From Acidithiobacillus sp. (lineage in GTDB: Bacteria > Pseudomonadota > Gammaproteobacteria > Acidithiobacillales > Acidithiobacillaceae): a stretch of DNA of 17,323 bases. Shown one piece after another: positions 1-6,680 of this stretch; within the stretch, counting starts at the first letter, position 1, and every line of letters begins with the position of its first letter. Location: positions 1 to 17,323 of the forward strand of contig JAPTWR010000187.1 of the NCBI GenBank assembly GCA_028065135.1, read 5' to 3'. The position numbers and the translations under genes are program-made. Under the pieces are notes generated by a model that was given only the letters and a program-made list of their open reading frames with translations, did no database searches and was not told the DNA's origin.

Positions 1-81
1 TACGGTATTCTTTTCCACGGCGTACTCCTTATGTTGCTCTTTGAGTCGGAAACCCTTTGTAGCAACAGTACGCCACCTCAT
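1..81 (-). CDS. Possible 5' end of a minus-strand gene leaving the left edge
   Basis: A reading frame open on the minus strand runs off the left edge. It can start at ATG 81-79, giving 27 codons, or at GTG 18-16. The GTG is preceded by an AAGGAG ribosome-binding sequence (complement of 25-30) with 6-nt spacing, which favours the later start. If so, only six codons (GTG GAA AAG AAT ACC GTA) lie in the window. The fragment is too short to assign to a family. The upstream SDR gene is on the same strand, with about 160-220 bp between them, so the two need not be one operon. Confidence 0.25.
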   Translation of the reverse strand, partial: MRWRTVATKGFRLKEQHKEYAVEKNTV

Positions 82-242
82 TCAAGCCAGTTGTAACGCG
101 CCCGTACACCACTTTCGAGCATAGCTCTACATGATGATATCAGGAGCACGTTATCGGAAAATTTGACAGGTCAATACATATCAGTCGGTGGAGTATTCAC
201 ATCGAGTTGATGGGATTGATCTTTAATTACAGCCGAACTTCC

Positions 243-977
243 CTATGGCACGATTTGCTTGACAGGACGAACCAGAATTTCTTCGACAAGCACATGAGCC
301 GGTTGAGCAAAACTGTATACGAGAGCCTGGGCAACATCATCTGCATGGAGAGCCTCCAGAGACTCACGTCTTTTGTGCATACTCTCTTCGGAAACATTAA
401 AACCCCATTCTGTCCAGACTGCACCCGGCTCAATGAGTGCCACCCGAATACCTTCCGGACCCAGCTCCTTACGTAAGGCGTCATGAAAGCCGACTACCGC
501 AAATTTGGTCGCATTATAAACTGACCAACCAGGAAGACCGTAGCGACCACCCACGCTGGAAACCGTCGAAATCATTGCCCCGGGCCTCCCTCTAAGTAAG
601 GGTATAGCTGCATGTGTACAGCGGAGCACTCCGTACAAATTGGCATCAATCATTTCTTCCCATTCATGCGGTTTACTATCAGCAAACTCAGCGTGATAAC
701 CGAGACCAGCATTATTGAATAGCAAATCAATTCCATTAAAATGATTTCCAACAGCTTCAAACAAATGAAGCACTTCCTCCGGTTTTCGCAAGTCAGCAGG
801 CATCACCAAGGCGGTATCGCCAATTTCCTGGGCCAGTTTTTCTAAGCGCTCGCGACGACGAGCTACCAGGACTACATGCATACCCTCGGCCGCAAGCAGT
901 CTGGCGCTAGCCTCACCAATTCCACTGGATGCTCCAGTGACAACAGCAACCTTACCTTTTAAATCTTGCATTTTCAT
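243..977 (-). CDS. Short-chain dehydrogenase/reductase (SDR), classical type
   Basis: The 244-residue protein is a classical SDR, a cytosolic NAD(P)-dependent oxidoreductase of unknown substrate. The cofactor-binding TGASSGIG motif is at residues 14-21, with NNAG at 88-91. The catalytic set is Ser 140/141 and Tyr154-x3-Lys158 (YNATK). A run of arginines after the second strand (VARRRE, about 39-44) suggests NADP(H) preference by analogy with the family. I chose ATG 977 because AGAGG sits 7 nt upstream; an upstream ATG at 995 and a TTG at 1079 keep the frame open but lack that support. Length is normal for the family (about 250). It stands alone, and a palindromic site overlaps its leader (1007-1024), so a local repressor may control it. 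The substrate cannot be predicted. Confidence 0.93.
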   Translation of the reverse strand: MKMQDLKGKVAVVTGASSGIGEASARLLAAEGMHVVLVARRRERLEKLAQEIGDTALVMPADLRKPEEVLHLFEAVGNHFNGIDLLFNNAGLGYHAEFADSKPHEWEEMIDANLYGVLRCTHAAIPLLRGRPGAMISTVSSVGGRYGLPGWSVYNATKFAVVGFHDALRKELGPEGIRVALIEPGAVWTEWGFNVSEESMHKRRESLEALHADDVAQALVYSFAQPAHVLVEEILVRPVKQIVP

Positions 978-1000
978 GAAATAACCTCTCAACATGGGGA

Positions 1001-1024
1001 ATTTATATACCGTCCAGTTGGTAT
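1001..1024 (-). promoter_or_regulatory. Operator-like inverted repeat and AT-rich -10 candidate upstream of the SDR gene
   Basis: ATACC (1007-1011) and GGTAT (1020-1024) form a perfect 5-bp inverted repeat with an 8-bp spacer. On the minus strand it abuts TATATAAAT (complement of 1001-1009), a -10 candidate. A TTGACT hexamer (complement of 1032-1037) lies 22 bp from TATATA, too far for an ideal promoter, so the exact promoter is uncertain. The half-site layout is compatible with a TetR-type dimer site, but no such regulator is encoded nearby. Confidence 0.4.
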
Positions 1025-1132
1025 TAACCGTAGTCAAGGCAAACCGTTTCGTCAAGCTGGGGTGGTTTTTGTGACGCAAAATTTGATCTCGTTGGTCTTG
1101 AAAATTAGCGCTGAAAGGCAGAACTAATGTAA

Positions 1133-1149
1133 GGGCACCTCGAAAAACC
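1133..1149 (+). repeat. Probable left terminal inverted repeat of an IS5-family element
   Basis: The sequence GGGCACCTCGAAAAACC resembles the GGGCACCTC-type termini common in IS5-group elements. It lies 53 bp upstream of the transposase fragment, where a left end is expected. No matching right end is present, consistent with the truncated transposase. Assignment is from memory of the family. Confidence 0.5.
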
Positions 1150-1157
1150 TTCCAATT

Positions 1158-1185
1158 TTAGTTATATATGATAAAATATAACTAA
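1158..1185. repeat. Perfect 10-bp inverted repeat in the IS5 remnant leader
   Basis: TTAGTTATAT (1158-1167) and ATATAACTAA (1176-1185) are perfect inverted arms around an 8-bp AT-rich loop (ATGATAAA). The repeat sits between the terminal repeat and the transposase start, so it may be a transposase promoter/operator or a hairpin limiting read-through transcription into the element. Confidence 0.6.
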
Positions 1186-1201
1186 TTGAAAGAAATGGGA
1201 T

Positions 1202-1385
1202 ATGACCAATAAAATCCAGAAAAACCGCGATCAAAACCGACCCGTTTGCCGCAAACCTGCATCATCAGAAACTGGATCAGTTGGACGATCCGCTCCTGCG
1301 GATTGGCTCCTGTATCGACTTTACGGCACTGGCAGCACAGGTGGATGGCGCGGCTCCTCGACCGGTGAGTCCACAGGGTGGCCCA
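1202..1385 (+). pseudogene. Truncated, frameshifted IS5-family transposase (N-terminal fragment)
   Basis: Translation from ATG 1202 begins MTNKIQKNRDQ and then loses the frame. In the frame of position 1233 the sequence continues KTDPFAANLHHQKLDQLDD, then an RIGSCIDFTALAAQ-type block, and ends at a PRPVSPQGG motif near 1380. These are N-terminal features of IS5-family transposases. A one-base expansion of the A-run at 1233-1236 explains the shift, because removing one A restores DQTDPFAANL. After PQGG the similarity stops, so the DDE catalytic domain is absent. It is a dead remnant that ends just before the vapC stop codon, which suggests that insertion or deletion brought vapBC and the element together. 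Confidence 0.75.
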
Positions 1386-1401
1386 ACTTACACCAAAAAC
1401 C

Positions 1402-1815
1402 TTAGATACTCAGCCAGTTATGAACCTGCAACCCTGGCACCCGAGAAAACTCGGACTCATTGGCGGTGACCAAAACGGCACCCAATGCTAGTGCATGGGC
1501 AGCAATTAAGAGGTCATTAGGCCCAATTATTGTGCCTGATTTTGTCAGCTGATTCCGAATTTGTGCGTAAAATTCATCGGCGGGTTCATCGAAAGGTGCA
1601 ATTTCCAGCGCCGATAAAATGGCCTCGACCTGCGCTGCCAACCGGCTTGATCCTTTCTTCACTACACCATAGCGCAATTCACAGGCTACGATGATGGAGG
1701 TAAATACGGCATCTTCGCCAATCTCGGTAATCGCTGTTGCAATAGCACCCTGGGGCTGCTTGACCAAATCTGAGATGATATTGGTATCGAGTAGATAGCG
1801 CACTGCTGAGATCAC
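1402..1815 (-). CDS. vapC: VapC family PIN-domain ribonuclease toxin
   Basis: The 137-residue PIN-domain protein is the toxin of a type II VapBC toxin-antitoxin pair. In this family the toxin is an Mg-dependent endoribonuclease that cleaves tRNA or rRNA when free of antitoxin. Acidic active-site residues are visible: Asp10 in LLDTN, Glu46 in ACELRYG and Asp101 in GPNDLLIAAHAL. The distal TANESEF segment (117-123) is in the usual place for the last acidic position. It starts with GTG at 1815-1813, overlapping the vapB TGA by 4 nt (GTGA), so translation is coupled to the antitoxin. Length is normal and nothing appears broken. The gene ends about 17 bp from the IS5 remnant, and no intrinsic terminator is seen downstream. 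Confidence 0.93.
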   Translation of the reverse strand: MISAVRYLLDTNIISDLVKQPQGAIATAITEIGEDAVFTSIIVACELRYGVVKKGSSRLAAQVEAILSALEIAPFDEPADEFYAQIRNQLTKSGTIIGPNDLLIAAHALALGAVLVTANESEFSRVPGLQVHNWLSI

Positions 1816-2051
1816 AAATCAATCTCGTCTATAGCTCGAAGGTCCTGATCAAGGTCCGGCATTGTTTCGTCCAGGGCGGATAACGTGGCTAAGGTGGCAA
1901 GCAAGCCGCGTCGGCGAATCGGTTCAATCACGATCCGATCATCCTCTCTGCGCATGACCACTTCATTAGCATCAAGTTCGAACTCCCGAGGGATGCGCAC
2001 GGCCTGATTGCGGCCATTACGGAACAAACGAACATGTCGTTCAGAAAGCAT
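1812..2051 (-). CDS. vapB: VapB family antitoxin with AbrB/MazE-type DNA-binding domain
   Basis: This 79-residue protein has an N-terminal swapped-hairpin AbrB/SpoVT/MazE-like domain (residues about 3-45, with RNGRNQAVRIPREFEL) and an acidic C-terminal tail (from about 58, with DETMPDLDQDL) of the kind that wraps around the toxin. It neutralises VapC, and the complex normally represses its own promoter. It is the first gene of the pair and overlaps vapC by 4 nt. The ATG at 2051 is preceded by a purine-rich GGGGG sequence. A strong promoter with an overlapping palindrome lies 26-66 bp upstream. Confidence 0.92.
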   Translation of the reverse strand: MLSERHVRLFRNGRNQAVRIPREFELDANEVVMRREDDRIVIEPIRRRGLLATLATLSALDETMPDLDQDLRAIDEIDL

Positions 2052-2076
2052 AATTCCCCCGTTTTTATCTCATTTT

Positions 2077-2117
2077 GCCTATGCTAAATCATAGGCCTTA
2101 TGACAATTTGAGTCAAA
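2077..2117 (-). promoter_or_regulatory. vapBC promoter with overlapping palindromic operators
   Basis: On the minus strand TTGACT (complement of 2111-2116) and TATGAT (complement of 2088-2093) form a near-consensus sigma-70 promoter with exactly 17-bp spacing. GCCTATG (2077-2083) and CATAGGC (2090-2096) form a perfect 7-bp inverted repeat with a 6-bp spacer that overlaps the -10. TTTGA-G-TCAAA (2107-2117) is a second small palindrome over the -35. VapBC complexes commonly autorepress through such repeats, so these are the likely operators. Confidence 0.7.
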
Positions 2118-2162
2118 AATCCTTTTACATTTGGCCAACTGTTCATTGTTTCTTGCTTTCCA

Positions 2163-2177
2163 GGCGGAATGGCCGCC
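2163..2177. repeat. Short GC hairpin between vapB and the 2231-2923 gene
   Basis: GGCGG (2163-2167) and CCGCC (2173-2177) are perfect arms with a 5-bp loop. The hairpin follows the minus-strand gene ending at 2231, but no T-run follows it, so it is at best a weak terminator. Confidence 0.25.
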
Positions 2178-2230
2178 ATAATTTGTTTCCGGTGAAGAAC
2201 CGTGCATGCGTCATTTTGCTTTGGTCACCG

Positions 2231-2923
2231 TCATAGTTCTTCCATCGCCTTATTCAATGCACGTTGTGCCGAAGCCAGTTCTTTCATCAGAAAGCCATGC
2301 GCGCCTACGTGTATTTGGCAATCCTGAATCACTTCCCGATAGGCATCCCGATAGTCGAGCATCATCACCTTGCGCCGGTCCTTCTTGGTCTGGATGAAAT
2401 TTTCGTCATAGTAAACCAGAAGGTCTTCAGCAAAATAACTGACCACCAGCATAGCGGCATTGGTGGCATATTCTGCCATGAAGTCCGGTCCATAACTGTT
2501 TGAAGAAAGAATAAATTCGTCCGTTGGAAGCATTTTATCCAGCTTGCGCATCACCTTGTGCGTGGATTTGGTCCGTTGAACCAGCCAATCCACAGGTTCC
2601 TGATCCGTCAGTTCCGGGTATCTCTGGGCCTGATAGATCAGCACATTGGCCGCTTCCGTCAGAGCATTCATACCCTGAATGGTCTGCAGGAACTGGGCAC
2701 AGGGGGAAGCCAATTCATCCGCAGTGGGTTCCAGACCGGTTTGTGCAAGGTACAGGCTACCCGCTTGAATAATCGCGTCGAGCACATCTACCGAAATATC
2801 GTTGAGGTCTTGCAGCAGCAGCGCCGGACCATAGGGATTACCACTACTTTTTGAACGGTGGCTTTTCTTGCGCGAGGGTTTGGCGGATTTGCCGCCAGTG
2901 GGGAAGGGCAGAACATTAGTCAT
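2231..2923 (-). CDS. Hypothetical protein, 230 residues, helical, unrecognised
   Basis: I do not recognise the family. Residues 1-30 are rich in Lys, Arg and Ser and probably disordered (GGKSAKPSRKKSHRSK). The rest looks soluble and mostly helical, with acidic and aromatic patches (SYFAEDLLVYYDENF, about 162-176) and a C-terminal amphipathic helix ending at residue 230. There is no signal peptide, clear membrane segment or catalytic motif. The ATG at 2923 is the only good start, although no strong ribosome-binding site precedes it. Codon use and the length of the open frame support a real gene. It is divergent from the umuDC operon across a 178-bp spacer holding the SOS-box-like palindrome, so co-regulation is possible but unproved. 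Confidence 0.72.
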   Translation of the reverse strand: MTNVLPFPTGGKSAKPSRKKSHRSKSSGNPYGPALLLQDLNDISVDVLDAIIQAGSLYLAQTGLEPTADELASPCAQFLQTIQGMNALTEAANVLIYQAQRYPELTDQEPVDWLVQRTKSTHKVMRKLDKMLPTDEFILSSNSYGPDFMAEYATNAAMLVVSYFAEDLLVYYDENFIQTKKDRRKVMMLDYRDAYREVIQDCQIHVGAHGFLMKELASAQRALNKAMEEL

Positions 2924-3041
2924 TGCGGAAATTTATCACGACGAAGCTCTCCGGAAAAATGTGAAATGCACGACCGACTTTGGAATGCCGTGCTCCTAAG
3001 CAAAGTACGACACATGATGAAAGTCTTGCAGGCTGGTGGAC

Positions 3042-3071
3042 TTGCACATCTCTGGATAGATACTATATAAA
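3042..3071 (+). promoter_or_regulatory. Promoter candidate of the umuDC operon
   Basis: TTGCAC (3042-3047) is followed after 18 bp by TATAAA (3066-3071), or after 16 bp by TATATA (3064-3069). Either -10 lies inside the palindrome at 3061-3080, so a bound repressor would block RNA polymerase. The first ORF starts about 30 bp downstream. Confidence 0.55.
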
Positions 3072-3080
3072 TATATAGTA
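3061..3080. promoter_or_regulatory. SOS-box-like palindrome (variant LexA site)
   Basis: TACTATATAAATATATAGTA is a 9-2-9 perfect inverted repeat. It has the same length, flanks and AT core as the enterobacterial LexA box (taCTGT-N8-ACAGta) but reads CTAT-N8-ATAG. It overlaps the -10 of the operon carrying umuD and umuC, where SOS control is expected. A divergent LexA specificity or an element-encoded repressor could recognise it. That it is a LexA site is inference. Confidence 0.6.
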
Positions 3081-3101
3081 AGTGCTGACGAGGAGTATCT
3101 A

Positions 3102-3356
3102 ATGCGCGCCATCCACGAAAGTTCTTCCCAGAAATGCTTGAAGATGCTGAGTTCCATACCGGCAATCATTCCTGCCTGGCTGCTGACCGATTGGCTGGGG
3201 CATCCATCTGCTGGGTACGATCCCGATCATTGGACCCGATTACTGGGTATCGGTGATGTATATCCTATCGGAGTTTCTCGACTGGTCCATGATCTGGCAG
3301 AGCTGCCTGCGAAAGATCAAAAGCCGAGCAGACTACTGGATTGCGTCAATGCCTGA
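3102..3356 (+). CDS. Small protein encoded ahead of umuD (84 residues)
   Basis: This is the first ORF of the SOS operon. The ATG at 3102 has an excellent GAGGAG ribosome-binding site (3090-3095) with 6-nt spacing, placed just after the palindromic promoter. The stop codon overlaps the umuD start by 8 nt (ATGCCTGA), implying translational coupling. The protein has a hydrophobic stretch near residues 18-30 (IPAIIPAWLLTDWLG) and a Trp/Asp-rich middle, and no family is recognised. Its position and length recall DdrR, the 84-residue partner of the UmuDAb repressor in Acinetobacter, but I see no sequence evidence of kinship. The alternative is that it is only a leader ORF that delivers ribosomes to umuD. 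Confidence 0.6.
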   Translation: MRAIHESSSQKCLKMLSSIPAIIPAWLLTDWLGHPSAGYDPDHWTRLLGIGDVYPIGVSRLVHDLAELPAKDQKPSRLLDCVNA

Positions 3357-3822
3357 TCCGACAAACGTCTTTCCAAGGGAAACGAATCGGGAGTTGAAGG
3401 CAACAGCACTGCGAGCCTTGCGTGGATCGTTTCGCCGTACTCTTTTTCCGCTGATGATCTCCAGAATTGCTGCAGGCTTTCCCTCTCCTGCGGATGACTA
3501 TGTGGAAAAACAGATTGATCTGAATACGCATCTCATCCAGCACAAGGAAGCGACGTTCATTCTCCGCGTATCGGGATGGTCCATGCGGGATGTGGGTATA
3601 TTTGATGGCGATGAAATTATCGTGGATCGAGCCATTACCCCCAGCGATGGCAAAATCGTGGTGGCGGCCATCAATGGTGAACTCACGGTCAAACGCTTAC
3701 GTCATGTTGGAGAAAGCGTCCATTTGTTGGCAGAAAACCCCGATTTCCCGGTGATTATTCTCAAAGAAGGCGAAGAACTGTGCATCTGGGGCGTGGTCAC
3801 CCGTGTGCTGCACAGCGTCTAA
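3349..3822 (+). CDS. umuD: UmuD-like S24 self-cleaving peptidase, Pol V accessory subunit
   Basis: The 157-residue protein matches UmuD, which cleaves itself on RecA filaments and then partners UmuC in translesion polymerase V. The cleavage region AA-GFPSPADDYVE puts the scissile Ala42-Gly43 bond just before GFPSPA. The catalytic Ser78 (SGWSM) and Lys115 (ELTVKRL) form the LexA/UmuD dyad. Two oddities: the residue before the catalytic Ser is Trp instead of the usual Asp (GDSM), and the segment before the cleavage site is 42 residues, against 24 in E. coli UmuD. The ATG at 3349 overlaps the previous stop and gives a family-like length; a GTG at 3253 would add 32 residues that look unlike UmuD. 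The umuC gene follows after 6 nt. Confidence 0.92.
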   Translation: MPDPTNVFPRETNRELKATALRALRGSFRRTLFPLMISRIAAGFPSPADDYVEKQIDLNTHLIQHKEATFILRVSGWSMRDVGIFDGDEIIVDRAITPSDGKIVVAAINGELTVKRLRHVGESVHLLAENPDFPVIILKEGEELCIWGVVTRVLHSV

Positions 3823-3828
3823 CAAACC

Positions 3829-5112
3829 ATGCCTATCGCACTGATCGATGCCAATAACTTCTACGTTTCCTGCGAAAGGGTTTTCCGGCCAGATCTGGAA
3901 GGTAAACCGGTAGTAGTGCTGTCCAATAACGATGGCTGTGTGGTAGCACGTTCTGCTGAAGTGAAAGCCTTGGGTGTAGCCATGGGAGTACCCTGGTTCC
4001 AGATAAAGAAGCTGGCTCAGAAAGAAGGCATCATCGCTCTGTCCAGCAATTACACCCTCTATGCCGATATGAGCCAGCGCATGATGACAATTCTTTCCGA
4101 CTTCAGCCCTATCCAGGAAGTATATAGCATTGATGAGTGTTTTTTGGATTTGCACGGAGTTGCGCCTGAACAATGCCGCCAAATAGGCCAAACTGCCCGC
4201 CAGCGCATCCGGCAATGGTTGGGTTTACCCGTAGGGGTTGGAATAGCCCCAACCAAGACACTCGCCAAGCTGGCCAATCATCTGGCGAAAAAGCAGCCCG
4301 AATACGCAGGAGTCTGTGTCTGGGAGGAAATACCCGAACAAAAACAAGCTGAAATATTACAGCAGTTACCCGTAACAGAGGTTTGGGGCATTGGTCGCCA
4401 GTGGGGTAAGCGACTTCAGGAAATAGGCATACTGACCGTCTGGGATCTGCAGAATGCAGACCCCAGACCAATGCGTCAGCGTTTTAGTATTCTGATGGAA
4501 AGAATGATTCGAGAACTGCGCGGGGAGTCCTGCATCGCTATGGAAGAAGTGGCTCTACCCAAGCAGGAGATTCAATCCTCCCGTTCATTTGGGCGACCCG
4601 TCAAAACGATGGAAGAATTGGGTGAGGCCATCAGCATCTACATTGCCAGAGCGACTAGCAAGCTACGGCGTCAGAATTCAGTGGCTGCAGCGCTACGTGT
4701 CTATATCCGCACCAATCCCTTTCAAACCAGCCTGCCGCAATATCAAGCAGCCCGAACCGTCGTACTCAGCCAGCCCAGCCAGGATACGCGAATTTTCCTG
4801 CATGCTGGCAAATTGGCTCTGACTCAGATGTATCGCGAAGGATTCGCCTACGCCAAGGCAGGGGTTCATCTTCTGGAGATCAGTTCGGCTCAATCCGTCC
4901 AGGCGGATTTGTTCGGAGATGCAGAAGCCGAAAGTCGCGCCAATCACCTAATGGCAACGCTGGATCAGATCAATGCGCGATTTGGTAAGAGCATTGTGCA
5001 GCCCGGCATAGCGGGATGGCAGGAACCACGTGGATGGGCCATGAAACGGGGGAATAAATCGCCAGCCTACACGACACGATGGGCAGAACTGGCCAGGGTA
5101 ACGCTGAAATAA
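3829..5112 (+). CDS. umuC: UmuC-like Y-family DNA polymerase (Pol V catalytic subunit)
   Basis: The 427-residue protein is an error-prone translesion polymerase. The palm has the metal ligands Asp7 (ALIDANNFY) and Asp102-Glu103 ([10 protein letters not shown]). A helix-hairpin-helix thumb follows at about 178-208 ([18 protein letters not shown]) and then the little-finger domain. QADLF at 358-362 is a good match to the QxxLF beta-clamp-binding motif. The last 50 residues ([17 protein letters not shown]) form the DUF4113 tail seen in many UmuC proteins. Length is normal and all key residues are present. It lies 6 nt after umuD and should be co-expressed under the 3061-3080 operator. No T-rich terminator separates it from the next gene. 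Confidence 0.96.
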   Translation: MPIALIDANNFYVSCERVFRPDLEGKPVVVLSNNDGCVVARSAEVKALGVAMGVPWFQIKKLAQKEGIIALSSNYTLYADMSQRMMTILSDFSPIQEVYSIDECFLDLHGVAPEQCRQIGQTARQRIRQWLGLPVGVGIAPTKTLAKLANHLAKKQPEYAGVCVWEEIPEQKQAEILQQLPVTEVWGIGRQWGKRLQEIGILTVWDLQNADPRPMRQRFSILMERMIRELRGESCIAMEEVALPKQEIQSSRSFGRPVKTMEELGEAISIYIARATSKLRRQNSVAAALRVYIRTNPFQTSLPQYQAARTVVLSQPSQDTRIFLHAGKLALTQMYREGFAYAKAGVHLLEISSAQSVQADLFGDAEAESRANHLMATLDQINARFGKSIVQPGIAGWQEPRGWAMKRGNKSPAYTTRWAELARVTLK

Positions 5113-5253
5113 CCGGAATCAGCCCCTATGGGATCAAAGTCAACGTGCGGGAAGGTGGCGGGTCCGGGAAACGGCGTTTGCACCATGAAAGAGCCTCGGC
5201 GTAGACTGGCGCCTTCTCTCTTTCCCTGTTCCCTTCCACAACAGGATATAGGC

Positions 5254-6366
5254 ATGACCCCCTTACGACTTCCTGCACAGCTGATAATGCAACCGGAACG
5301 GACTGACGCCCCTCTGTCGTCGGAACAAAAGACTTTTCACCGGCTCAGCCAGCAGATTGCCAAAGTCCGGAAACAGATGAGCGATTGGGAGTTCGCTATG
5401 GAGGCGACGCGACTGCGTGTGCTCAAGGACCTACTGCCGTTGCGGGATCAGCATCTGCAATTGCGTATTCAGCTGCTGGTTCAGCTGGACAGCATCAGCC
5501 TGACCCAGAAACTCGGTAAAGCGGATAGCGAGACGCTATCCCAGATGATCGCCCAATTGGCCGAGCACCTCATGACGGAATCTTCCGATCCACAGTTGCA
5601 GGAAATATATGATCGGCATGGCGGCACTGATACCGAAGAACAGGCCCTGTTCGCCGAGATGAAAGCGTCCATGGAGGATTTTTTCAACCTCAACCCCGAA
5701 GCTGCTGGGGCGGGTCCGGGAAATGGGGATTCAGAAAACCCAGAAGCATGGACGGAAAGGGAAGGGCGCCGAACGCAGTCACAGCGGGAACGTCAACGTG
5801 CCCAACCTAAAACGGCCCGACAAAAGGCGCAGGAAGCGCGTCAGGCAGAACAGGCAGGGCAGATCCGCGAGTCCTTGCAGAGCATCTATCGGCGCTTGGT
5901 CAGTGCCGTTCATCCCGACCGGGAAGCGGATCCGATCCTACGTGCTCAGAAAACGGTGCTGATGCAGCGAATCAATCAGGCCTATGGGGAAAATGATCTC
6001 CTGCAACTGCTGGCTCTCCAGCACGAGTTGGGCCTGATGAACGCGCAAGCCATTCATCAACTGGGCGATGCGCATTTAAAAAAGTACAACCAGGCCCTCA
6101 AGGAACAACTCGCGACCTTAAAAGGTAAAATGCAGGCACTTCAGCAGCATCTGGCCAGCAATCTCGGGGTATCCCCTTTTGCGGTACACTCACCGCAGGC
6201 TCTGTCGCGGGACCTTCAGGAAACCATCCAGGCAACCCGACAAGCCATGAGCGGGTTACAACAGGAGATGAAGCGACTTGCGCAACCCGTCTACCTCAAA
6301 CGCTGGATAAAGGCGGCTCGACGCGAAATGGCCTTGCAACATTGCATAGATGATGATTTTTTCTGA
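5254..6366 (+). CDS. J-domain-like (DnaJ-type) helical protein
   Basis: The 370-residue protein has a DnaJ-like segment near residues 195-260: a basic helix rich in Arg, Gln and Ala, then YRRLVSAVHPD with the hallmark HPD at 220-222, then QRINQAYGENDLLQLLALQ. J-domains stimulate Hsp70 ATPases, so it may recruit DnaK to an element protein or nucleoprotein complex. The flanking parts (about 20-145 and 265-365) look like amphipathic helices and coiled coil, including YLKRWIKAARREMAL near the C terminus. I chose ATG 5254 because AGGA lies 7-10 nt upstream and the preceding 42 codons, from 5128, look non-coding. It is co-directional with umuC, 141 bp downstream, and 315 bp ahead of the NACHT gene. 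No DnaK gene is nearby. Confidence 0.75.
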   Translation: MTPLRLPAQLIMQPERTDAPLSSEQKTFHRLSQQIAKVRKQMSDWEFAMEATRLRVLKDLLPLRDQHLQLRIQLLVQLDSISLTQKLGKADSETLSQMIAQLAEHLMTESSDPQLQEIYDRHGGTDTEEQALFAEMKASMEDFFNLNPEAAGAGPGNGDSENPEAWTEREGRRTQSQRERQRAQPKTARQKAQEARQAEQAGQIRESLQSIYRRLVSAVHPDREADPILRAQKTVLMQRINQAYGENDLLQLLALQHELGLMNAQAIHQLGDAHLKKYNQALKEQLATLKGKMQALQQHLASNLGVSPFAVHSPQALSRDLQETIQATRQAMSGLQQEMKRLAQPVYLKRWIKAARREMALQHCIDDDFF

Positions 6367-6680
6367 CGCGACGGTCACAGCTACAAAAAATCGTGCCCGT
6401 ATCGTTGGTTGTATGGACGGTATGCAGCGGAAGCAGTCGTTCACATCCAGACTGGGAGCGGGTAATATCGGACGAATTGAGACGTTCGGGGCGGGCATGC
6501 GCATTGCCAATAATCAGGCTTCCTCTAACCAATTTCTTCTCAAGTCTTTCTATGAATTGTCGTATAGACGAGCTGGTTTTTCAATAAATAATTCGGTTAC
6601 AGTGCGTAGCAGCCATAGCCAACGGCGCCGGATAGCACGCGGCATGATAGGGCGCAGCAAGAGAAAAACGGAGAATAGCG
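6367..6680. other. 314-bp gap between the J-domain and NACHT genes, with ambiguous small ORFs
   Basis: A plus-strand frame opens at ATG 6350 inside the previous gene and ends at 6688, overlapping the NACHT start by 8 nt (ATGGCTGA). It would encode 112 residues, basic and with no recognised motif. A second plus frame runs 6393-6587 (GTG start, 64 residues). Neither has a convincing ribosome-binding site. The overlapping layout allows translational coupling, but amino-acid composition does not favour either frame, so I do not call a gene. GGAG at 6670-6673 belongs to the NACHT start. No hairpin terminator was noticed. Confidence 0.35.

Noticed and set aside
2264..2854. Plus-strand open frames opposite the 230-residue unknown gene
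   Set aside because: Several overlapping short frames exist, none with a start signal. The single long minus-strand frame is the better explanation.
3697..4471. Minus-strand open frames opposite umuD and umuC
   Set aside because: They are antisense shadows of highly conserved coding sequence.
5128..5253. 42-codon N-terminal extension of the J-domain protein
   Set aside because: The stretch is Pro/Gly/Cys-rich with no helix pattern and no upstream ribosome-binding site, while ATG 5254 has AGGA at good spacing.
6296..6532. Minus-strand ORF across the J-domain gene end
   Set aside because: It is partly antisense to the J-domain gene and has no ribosome-binding site or recognisable motif.
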